Origin: Candidatus Bathyarchaeota archaeon
GTDB taxonomy: Archaea; Thermoproteota; Bathyarchaeia; RBG-16-48-13; GCA-020355125
Direction of reading: 5' to 3'
Assembly: GCA_026014905.1 (NCBI GenBank)
Contig: JAOZHK010000122.1
Span: 1 to 5,667, forward strand
DNA: 5,667 nucleotides
The translations under genes and the position numbers were made by a program. Positions 1-4,707 of this stretch are shown piece by piece. The notes under the pieces were generated by a model, which was given only the letters and a program-made list of their open reading frames with translations, was not told where the DNA came from and made no database searches. Numbering within the stretch: the first letter of the stretch is position 1; every line of letters begins with the position of its first letter.

Positions 1-16
1 CTAATGGATTATTCAT
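1..16 (-). CDS. Possible start of the next operon gene (aIF2-alpha candidate), cut by the window edge
   Basis: On the minus strand an ATG at 16..14 overlaps the last codons of rps27e and opens a reading frame M-N-N-P-L before the window ends. Overlapping starts fit the style of this operon. In many archaea the gene after rpl44e and rps27e is translation initiation factor aIF2-alpha, followed by nop10, and a short polar leader is compatible with that protein. Only five codons are visible and the Shine-Dalgarno is weak (GGTGA, about 14 nt upstream), so the identity rests on gene order rather than sequence. It may be a chance ATG, with the true start outside the window. Confidence 0.3.
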
Positions 17-206
17 AGATATTCAATACTTCACCGTGAATGATGGCTCGGCCTCCAGTCGGCTCAGCGATTAGACCATCACATACATTGCAGGGTACCC
101 GCGTTGTGGCATTTGAGAACACAATTTGCTCATTTCCACATTCAAAACATTTAACCCTGAGAAATTTACTTCGCGGTCTTGGGATTAAATCCATCCATCG
201 AGACAT
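9..206 (-). CDS. rps27e: Small ribosomal subunit protein S27e
   Basis: A 65-residue zinc-ribbon protein of the small ribosomal subunit, the usual length for archaeal S27e. Two CxxC pairs (C20/C23 and C39/C42) form the zinc site. The family pattern is visible: [17 protein letters not shown], then TTRVPCNVC, then a C-terminal strand with EPTGG and a GEV ending. The ATG at 206..204 has a good Shine-Dalgarno (AAGGA, 7 nt spacing) that lies against the stop codon of rpl44e 12 nt upstream, so the two are probably translated from one mRNA in a coupled way. It is the fifth gene of the priL-priS-gins51-rpl44e-rps27e operon. Confidence 0.97.
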   Translation of the reverse strand: MSRWMDLIPRPRSKFLRVKCFECGNEQIVFSNATTRVPCNVCDGLIAEPTGGRAIIHGEVLNIYE

Positions 207-211
207 AGCTT

Positions 212-220
212 CTTCCTTCT
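212..220 (-). promoter_or_regulatory. Ribosome binding site of rps27e
   Basis: The minus strand reads AGAAGGAAG here. Its AAGGA core is 7 nt before the rps27e ATG, and the site overlaps the TAG stop of rpl44e (221..219). A ribosome finishing L44e would therefore sit on the S27e initiation region, which suggests coupled synthesis of the two ribosomal proteins. Confidence 0.7.
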
Positions 221-497
221 AAGCACTTATTGTTAACTTTCGGAGTCGAATCTTGAGTGTATGGGACTCGTAGCCGCACGTTTGGCAACGCGCTAGAAGA
301 GTTTGTTTCTTCGTTGTCTTTGCGGTTTTCCGTTGTCGAGGCTTTACTTGACCACCATAACCTTTTTGTTTACGCTTATATCTTCGAGTGCCTTTGGATA
401 AAACACTCTCTCTTCCTTTTTTATACATGGAGATTGAGAATTCGGAATGTTGTTTGCATTTTCTACAGTACATTCGACGACTACGAGGATAATTCAT
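219..497 (-). CDS. rpl44e: Large ribosomal subunit protein L44e
   Basis: A 92-residue, very basic zinc-binding protein of the large ribosomal subunit, matching the usual archaeal L44e length. Zinc ligands are C11xxC14 near the N terminus and C71xxC74 near the C terminus. Between them are the family signatures KKGRES, LSKGTRRYKRKQKGYGG and a long lysine/arginine stretch that would contact rRNA. The ATG (497..495) shares one base with the stop codon of the GINS gene (TAATG) and has a GTGGAG Shine-Dalgarno 5 nt upstream, so translation is likely coupled to gins51. Confidence 0.97.
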   Translation of the reverse strand: MNYPRSRRMYCRKCKQHSEFSISMYKKGRESVLSKGTRRYKRKQKGYGGQVKPRQRKTAKTTKKQTLLARCQTCGYESHTLKIRLRKLTISA

Positions 498-1078
498 TAT
501 TGCTCCACATCGATTGCTATATTGCGTTTAATTAAGACTTCTGCGTTTTCTGTGGGAAGATATGCCACATCTTCCTCTTTAAATGGACCATAAGTCTTCA
601 TATCAGGACCTACAATCGCTGGTATGGCTTGTAGGAAGCGTATTAATAATCTTTTTGGCTTTTTCATCGAAAGATCACTTGCGATTTTGGGAGGTCGTCC
701 TCGCAAGATATCAGCGGCAATTGTTTGAGTGTGTTTCCAGGTCAGTTGTAAAGCGTTGTAACTGTACTCCTCCTCAATAGTTAGCTGATCGGGAATTAAG
801 TCGCGCTCTTCTTTTACCGCGTCCAGCATTTTCTGAAAACGAGTGACTATTAAATCTAAGAGAAGAGTTTTAATTCGTTTTTGTTCTTCAATCAATAACT
901 CTGCTTTCCATGTTTTTTCATCAAGTGATTGCACTTCTTCTCTCAAAGATTTCACATATCGACTTAGATCTTGGAAAAAAGTACGATTCAATGTCTGGAG
1001 TGCCAGTTGTCCCTTCTCTGTCTCCCAGAGGTGATAAAGTGTCGTGTAAAGATTCTTCAAGAGATCAGTGTTACTCAT
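497..1078 (-). CDS. gins51: GINS replication complex subunit, Gins51 type (Sld5/Psf1-like)
   Basis: A subunit of the archaeal GINS complex, which joins MCM (and GAN/Cdc45) in the replicative helicase and also contacts primase. From the ATG at 1078 it has 193 residues. Residues 1 to about 130 form a charged all-alpha A domain (LLKNLYTTLYHLWETEKG, LLLDLIVTRFQKML). A low-similarity linker follows, then a small beta-rich B domain from about residue 149 with the signature YGPFKEEDVAYLP and an IKR-x-IA ending. A-then-B order is the Sld5/Psf1 (Gins51) arrangement; Gins23 has B first. An in-frame GTG at 1123 would add 15 residues but has no usable Shine-Dalgarno. I prefer the ATG because MSNTDLLKNLY resembles usual family starts. 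It ends in TAATG with rpl44e. Confidence 0.92.
   Translation of the reverse strand: MSNTDLLKNLYTTLYHLWETEKGQLALQTLNRTFFQDLSRYVKSLREEVQSLDEKTWKAELLIEEQKRIKTLLLDLIVTRFQKMLDAVKEERDLIPDQLTIEEEYSYNALQLTWKHTQTIAADILRGRPPKIASDLSMKKPKRLLIRFLQAIPAIVGPDMKTYGPFKEEDVAYLPTENAEVLIKRNIAIDVEQ
503..508 (-). promoter_or_regulatory. Ribosome binding site of rpl44e
   Basis: GTGGAG on the minus strand, 5 nt upstream of the rpl44e ATG and inside the last codons of the GINS gene. It is among the clearer Shine-Dalgarno sites in the window and supports the one-base-overlap start. Confidence 0.6.
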
Positions 1079-1120
1079 TATCTTAACCAGTGGCAGGTTT
1101 TGATCACTATGTGGGATTAA

Positions 1121-1131
1121 CACCTTATAAA
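1121..1131 (-). promoter_or_regulatory. Possible internal TATA box ahead of gins51
   Basis: Between the priS stop (1138..1136) and the preferred gins51 ATG (1078), the minus strand reads CCTTTATAAGG, a good match to an archaeal TATA box. A transcript starting about 26 nt downstream (near 1101) would leave a leader of about 20 nt before ATG 1078. It could let gins51, rpl44e and rps27e be expressed separately from primase. This rests on sequence and spacing only; the same bases surround the alternative GTG start. Confidence 0.3.
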
Positions 1132-1135
1132 GGAT

Positions 1136-2368
1136 TCAGGTGGTAAGCCGCGCAGCTTTCTTACAAAGAAGGAATATGGCTGCAGCGAGGGGTAATTCAA
1201 GTACTTCGTTGTCAAATGGTCCATAGCTTTCATCACCTAACCTAAATCGATGAGCAGAATCGACAAGGATCTCGACCTGTCCATTGTGAAACACTATCCC
1301 GTCGGTGAGAGGGTCAAATCCATCTAACGAAGAATATGGAATCGAGGTTACTCGTAATCCTGTTTTTCCATGTAAGGTATTTGGAAGACGGATCAATCTG
1401 TGAAGATCTGTGGTTACCACTGTGTCAACATGTGACCCTTGGTTCTGAGCACCTAACAGCGTTAGGTTATACCAAGTTTCTTCATCAATAGTTGGAATTC
1501 CCCATGGATTTCCGTGCACTTTCCATTCGCGAAGGGCGAGGTCCCGTTTTTTTTGGGTAAAAGTTGGGATCTGGGAGAAGTCTGCTGATTTCATCGATAC
1601 TAAATAAGTATGTAATCCTCGTGCGATTCTGCCTTTCCAGCCAGCGTCATGAAGATCGGGTCCGATTAATCGTTTACTTCTCCCAGTGGTTTTTGCGAGG
1701 CCATGAAGTTCAACGTTCAACCCGGTGCCAAGAATGTAGTCTACGATCTCTTTTCTAGCTGCCTGATCAAGACGCTTAATATCTTCTTGGGTTGCGCATA
1801 CATGATATCCTCTATGACCTGAAAACCGTATTTCGAGATTGGGTAAATGTATACCGAGATCGTTAAGCAAAAAGTCGAGTAATTTATGGGTTTCAGTTTT
1901 TGCTATTTGAAGACATATATCGCACAACCAAGCTTCCTGCTTCATTTTTGGACTTCCACAGCGGGAACAGGTCTGACGAAACCGGGTACTGGGTTGACTA
2001 CACTCACTGCAAATCCAGTAATTATGAGTAGTTTCACAAGGTAACGTGAGGTGATCAGCGTCGATGTCAAAAACTAGATCAGCCCCTCGCCAGTTTTTCT
2101 TATCCATTGTTGCAGCAGGTTGTCCGTAATAAGCGGATGAATAATAGGCATGAAGTGGCGTAAAAGACGATATGAAATTCTTGATTTCACGAGGTGTCCT
2201 AAAGTGTTGATGACGGAGCATCATATTATCTTTAAATGAGAGAAACCCAAATTCTCGCTGAGTAAGATTGCATGGAAGCTCATCATTATGAAATTGTGAT
2301 TCATAAAAGTCTGCAAAGTTACTTTCTAAGAATAATCGAGTTTTCTTTAGGTCGTTTTTTCGTTGCAC
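1136..2368 (-). CDS. priS: DNA primase small catalytic subunit PriS
   Basis: Catalytic subunit of the archaeal/eukaryotic DNA primase, which makes primers for replication together with PriL. Numbering is from a TTG at 2380 (414 residues). Visible motifs: REFGF at 42-46; HAYYSSAYY at 77-85; the metal-binding DLVFDIDAD with catalytic D105 and D107; the nucleotide-binding SGHRGYHV at 187-194; the probable third catalytic Asp D319; and HRLIRLPNTLHGKTGL at 327-342. After the DxD motif there is a cysteine-rich insert (C124/C127, C138/C141, C153/C156) that looks like a zinc ribbon plus a further CxxC. The C terminus (about 367-412) resembles a GINS B domain. Start choice: TTG 2380, GTG 2377 and GTG 2368 are possible. 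I chose GTG 2368 because GGTG lies 6 nt upstream. No ATG, GTG or TTG follows until residue 53, after a conserved motif, so overlap with priL is unavoidable. Confidence 0.97.
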   Translation of the reverse strand: MQRKNDLKKTRLFLESNFADFYESQFHNDELPCNLTQREFGFLSFKDNMMLRHQHFRTPREIKNFISSFTPLHAYYSSAYYGQPAATMDKKNWRGADLVFDIDADHLTLPCETTHNYWICSECSQPSTRFRQTCSRCGSPKMKQEAWLCDICLQIAKTETHKLLDFLLNDLGIHLPNLEIRFSGHRGYHVCATQEDIKRLDQAARKEIVDYILGTGLNVELHGLAKTTGRSKRLIGPDLHDAGWKGRIARGLHTYLVSMKSADFSQIPTFTQKKRDLALREWKVHGNPWGIPTIDEETWYNLTLLGAQNQGSHVDTVVTTDLHRLIRLPNTLHGKTGLRVTSIPYSSLDGFDPLTDGIVFHNGQVEILVDSAHRFRLGDESYGPFDNEVLELPLAAAIFLLCKKAARLTT

Positions 2369-3422
2369 GTACTCCACCAATTTGAGCGGATTTTCGTCGA
2401 TAATAATGGAGAGGATTCGTTATGTACTGACAAGTTGAATCCGGCCCAGGGCATAAACTATGAGTCTTGAGCGTCCGGCATTTGGGTGGTTGATATTTGG
2501 TACCTGAGCCTTTTTTACCAGCGATGTGTTCGATCTGATATCGTGTTTGACGCTCATCAAAGTCTGAGACGGATAAATACAGTTTTACTAGATCGTCAAT
2601 ACTTACATTAATATTTAGGAGAAATGAAGTAAGGGTAAAGCGTCCCATATGTGATAAATGATGACGATCGAGAAGTGCATCATTCAGTCTTTTTATACAT
2701 GGAGGATAAGCAGCTTCTAATGCAGCTGCGGGAAGTTCGTCACGCCGAAATTGGCTTTTTATTTTAGTGAGGATCTGATTGATCGGATCGAGCCATCGCA
2801 TGAAATAATCCTGCACACTGGTGCGAGGGCTCGATTGAATACGCGAATAAATTTGGGTATTTGCTTCTTCACTAATGAGTCGAGCAAGTTCGAGCTTTGT
2901 TAAGTATACATTGCCATTCTGAAGATATCGGTTTACCAATTTCCATTTGTCGCTTTGAAAATGTGTGGCGATTCGGAGATAATCAGTGAAATGGATTGTA
3001 CAGTCGTATGGTAGGTTAATAGATTCTAGTGACTTTACATTCCACATTAGAGACAAATTAGCAATGTCAACAAGTAGTGAAAGATCTTCTTTCAGTAAGA
3101 GTTTCAGAGATCGAGTCGCTTCAGCTAGAGCATATCGTCGTGCTAAGAACGAGTCTTGGATAATGGAGACCAGAAGGATGGCTACAGGAAACGAGAAAAT
3201 TTCGATTTCTATGACGTTTTTCCATGTAACTTCTCGTTGAAGAAGTGCTTCTTCAATACGTTCTCTGGCTCGGTTAAATATCTCAACATAATCCGAATTA
3301 ATAGTCCCAGTAGTTTCATCAAGTAACTCGTGTAAATTAAGGTCGATAGCCTGTACATAATTTGTCGCTTCTTTAATAAATGGGTATTTCGAGACAATGG
3401 CAGGAGTTATCGATACAGCCAT
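2319..3422 (-). CDS. priL: DNA primase large subunit PriL (iron-sulfur protein)
   Basis: Regulatory subunit of primase, which binds PriS and helps initiate primers. Numbering is from an ATG at 3470 (383 residues). The N-terminal helical part begins near KYPFIKEA (28-35) and continues through FLARRYALAEATRSLKLL (108-125). The C-terminal iron-sulfur domain has the four expected cysteines, C258, C331, C340 and C347, probably holding a [4Fe-4S] cluster. It also has the family signatures RYQIEHIAG (310-318) and NPLHYY (352-357). A basic tail of about 25 residues follows NPLHYY; its last 16 codons or so are the stretch that overlaps priS. The start at M17 (3422, giving 367 residues) is preferred because a TATA-like box lies just upstream of ATG 3470, placing the likely transcript start near 3453, downstream of that ATG. 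No Shine-Dalgarno is evident at either. First gene of the operon. Confidence 0.95.
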   Translation of the reverse strand: MAVSITPAIVSKYPFIKEATNYVQAIDLNLHELLDETTGTINSDYVEIFNRARERIEEALLQREVTWKNVIEIEIFSFPVAILLVSIIQDSFLARRYALAEATRSLKLLLKEDLSLLVDIANLSLMWNVKSLESINLPYDCTIHFTDYLRIATHFQSDKWKLVNRYLQNGNVYLTKLELARLISEEANTQIYSRIQSSPRTSVQDYFMRWLDPINQILTKIKSQFRRDELPAAALEAAYPPCIKRLNDALLDRHHLSHMGRFTLTSFLLNINVSIDDLVKLYLSVSDFDERQTRYQIEHIAGKKGSGTKYQPPKCRTLKTHSLCPGPDSTCQYITNPLHYYRRKSAQIGGVRATKKRPKENSIILRK

Positions 3423-3472
3423 ATCGTTCAACAATCGAAAAGTAGACTTTGGGAAATGCATGATATACATGG

Positions 3473-3484
3473 ATTTATTATATC
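3473..3484 (-). promoter_or_regulatory. Probable TATA box of the primase-ribosomal operon
   Basis: The minus strand reads GATATAATAAAT, an archaeal TATA-like element and the best one upstream of priL. With the usual 25-27 nt spacing the transcript would begin near 3453, leaving a leader of about 30 nt before the ATG at 3422. I see no clear purine-rich BRE next to it (the preceding bases are CCTA). This is inferred from sequence and distance. Confidence 0.45.
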
Positions 3485-3570
3485 TAGGCTACGAATAGGA
3501 TTAATATTTCATCATTATCTTGATTATTTTGCGATTTAAACATTTTCTTCTTATCCTTACACTTTTTTTG

Positions 3571-3641
3571 ACGCACACGCGAATTAATCTTCAAGCATAT
3601 GTGAAGGTACGCGTTAAGTTTCCGAATTATAATGCGTGCGT
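3571..3641. repeat. Nested inverted repeats (possible structured element)
   Basis: Three complementary arm pairs nest inside one another. ACGCAC (3571-3576) pairs with GTGCGT (3636-3641). ACGCG (3577-3581) pairs with CGCGT (3610-3614). CTTCA (3589-3593) pairs with TGAAG (3602-3606) across an 8-nt loop containing the palindrome CATATG. The arms are short and broken by internal loops of 7, 3 and 21 nt, so as RNA it would be only modestly stable. It could instead be a binding site between the divergent promoters, or chance. Confidence 0.3.
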
Positions 3642-3726
3642 GTATACCAGTAACTCTTTTATATTTATCAACGATTCCCACTTTAGAATAGAAATAGAAG
3701 TAAAGGAATAAGTTAAAGAGTCTCAA

Positions 3727-3735
3727 GTTAAATAC
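3727..3735 (+). promoter_or_regulatory. Possible TATA box of the GPT gene
   Basis: GTTAAATAC lies about 26 nt before position 3757. A transcript starting there would have a leader of about 36 nt that includes the good Shine-Dalgarno of the ATG at 3793. An alternative TATA-like stretch, TTTATATTTA at 3658-3667, would give a much longer leader. Neither is strong, and the choice affects whether the GTG at 3739 could be translated. Confidence 0.25.
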
Positions 3736-3776
3736 TGAGTGATTTCTTGCACGGCTGTTTCAATATACCCCAATAT

Positions 3777-3784
3777 TAAAGGAG
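3777..3784 (+). promoter_or_regulatory. Ribosome binding site of the GPT gene
   Basis: TAAAGGAG, with its GGAG core 8 nt before the ATG at 3793. It is the strongest Shine-Dalgarno on the plus strand and the main reason for choosing 3793 over the upstream in-frame GTG at 3739. Confidence 0.6.
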
Positions 3785-3792
3785 CTCGAGTC

Positions 3793-4641
3793 ATGCCATT
3801 TCCTAAGGTAATGGATTATCATAAACCTGGAAAACCATTAGTTCCAAGCAGTTATGGTATTTTGTATGCTCTTATTAGTGTCTGTTACTGGTATGTCTTA
3901 TCATTTATTGGAATTAAAGAAGCTGAAGCGCTAGCCCTCGCAACTTCAGTACTATTTGGTAGCACCATGGGCCTATTTGATGATATGACAAACCTTCGGT
4001 GGCGTTATAAAGCCATTTTGCCAATCTTCACTGCATTACCATACATGGTATTGAAGCCATCTGACCGTACTGCCATTAGTCTACTTCTTGTCGGTGTTGT
4101 CGATTTTGGTAGTTTATTCTTTTTACTTTTAGTTCCCTTTTTGGTAACCATCGTTACAAATACCTATAATCAATTAGGCGGATTAAATGGCTTAGAAACA
4201 TTACCAGGATTAATCATACTAATCGGTTTATCTCTTGTTTCGGGAGAATATGTTCTCACAATCATTCCAATAATTTGTCTCATCTATCTTGGTTATCTCA
4301 GCGTGACAGGAACAGCTTTTATCGGAAATGTCGGGAGTTTTTCAATCGGACTAACCTTAGCGGTCTATGCTATTCTAGCCAATATCAAATTGTTTCTCAT
4401 TATTTCGCTAACGCCTCATCTTTTAAACTCCATATTGATACTCTTTTCAAATTATATATTACATGATAGAGCTAACACGTTAATAGATGAAAAAGGCTCG
4501 TTGTACGCACATCGAGTACGTAGCTTTCGTACATTGATTATAAAATACAAAAAGATGACCGAACATCATGTTGTTTTATTAATATCAATAACATCAGCAG
4601 CATGTGTAGGCATAGCGTATCTCATAACAATCATAATGTAA
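3793..4641 (+). CDS. Membrane GlcNAc-1-phosphate transferase-like enzyme (GPT/MraY superfamily, glycosyltransferase family 4)
   Basis: A polytopic membrane protein of 282 residues. Relatives transfer a sugar-1-phosphate, usually GlcNAc-1-P from UDP-GlcNAc, to a polyprenyl phosphate; in archaea this is typically the first step of dolichol-linked glycan assembly for N-glycosylation. Visible motifs from ATG 3793: DYHKPGKPLVP (8-18), GLFDDM with the acidic pair D63-D64, the loop TNTYNQLGGLNGLE (122-135), and GNVGS (178-182). About nine hydrophobic segments are apparent, the last at the C terminus. Odd points: the usual first membrane helix before the DxHK motif is missing, since an in-frame TGA at 3736 limits any extension to 18 residues from GTG 3739; and the usual Gly-Asp of the GDxG motif is Gly-Asn. 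Sugar and lipid specificity cannot be read from the sequence. It stands alone between divergent primase genes and the helicase. Confidence 0.85.
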   Translation: MPFPKVMDYHKPGKPLVPSSYGILYALISVCYWYVLSFIGIKEAEALALATSVLFGSTMGLFDDMTNLRWRYKAILPIFTALPYMVLKPSDRTAISLLLVGVVDFGSLFFLLLVPFLVTIVTNTYNQLGGLNGLETLPGLIILIGLSLVSGEYVLTIIPIICLIYLGYLSVTGTAFIGNVGSFSIGLTLAVYAILANIKLFLIISLTPHLLNSILILFSNYILHDRANTLIDEKGSLYAHRVRSFRTLIIKYKKMTEHHVVLLISITSAACVGIAYLITIIM

Positions 4642-4650
4642 AAAGAGTAA

Positions 4651-4677
4651 TACTATTGACAGACGGGTGTTACTATT
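4651..4677. repeat. Short direct repeat TACTATT x2, 20 bp apart
   Basis: TACTATT occurs at 4651-4657 and 4671-4677, with starts exactly 20 bp apart (about two helical turns), just upstream of the TATA-like box of the helicase gene. The spacing would suit a regulator binding one face of the DNA, but a 7-bp AT-rich repeat is weak evidence. Confidence 0.25.
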
Positions 4678-4678
4678 C

Positions 4679-4688
4679 TTAAAAAATA
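4679..4688 (+). promoter_or_regulatory. Possible TATA box of the Lhr helicase gene
   Basis: TTAAAAAATA is centred about 25 nt before the ATG at 4708, which predicts a transcript starting at or very near the start codon. No Shine-Dalgarno precedes that ATG, which agrees with a leaderless mRNA, a common archaeal arrangement. Confidence 0.45.
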
Positions 4689-4707
4689 GAAAATCCTGAT
4701 TCGTACA

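Larger units (their letters stand above)
3485..3792. other. Divergent intergenic region without a convincing gene
   Basis: About 300 bp separate the left-facing primase operon from the right-facing GPT gene. Two opposing TTG-started open frames here (about 3520-3711 plus, 3484-3726 minus) encode Lys/Asn/Ile/Phe-rich products with no recognisable family and overlap each other, so I treat them as chance. The region is AT-rich except for a patch at about 3571-3641 that can fold as nested inverted repeats. TATA-like stretches facing right occur at 3658-3667 (TTTATATTTA) and 3727-3735 (GTTAAATAC). There is one T run (3563-3569). No tRNA or C/D-box pair was seen. Confidence 0.6.

Noticed and set aside
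257..1758. Several plus-strand open frames of 60-92 codons across the ribosomal, GINS and primase genes
   Set aside because: All are antisense to strongly recognised genes, show no family motifs and have no promoter or Shine-Dalgarno of their own.
3209..3397. Minus-strand 62-residue frame inside priL, and plus-strand frame at 2986-3240
   Set aside because: These are out-of-frame shadows of PriL, whose own frame carries conserved family features throughout.
3503..3520. ATGATGA on the minus strand, resembling a C box of a C/D guide RNA
   Set aside because: No CTGA D box follows within a plausible distance and no internal C'/D' pair is present.
3520..3711. Plus-strand 63-residue open frame in the same frame as the GPT gene, with a hydrophobic start
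   Set aside because: I considered it as a relic of the missing first membrane helix. It starts with TTG, its hydrophobic part lies about 70 codons before the GPT motif, it is followed by two in-frame stops (3709 and 3736), and the rest is not family-like.
3484..3726. Minus-strand 80-residue open frame upstream of priL
   Set aside because: It starts with TTG, is Lys/Asn/Phe/Ile-rich without any known motif, overlaps an opposing open frame and covers likely promoter sequence. Best explained by AT-rich intergenic DNA.
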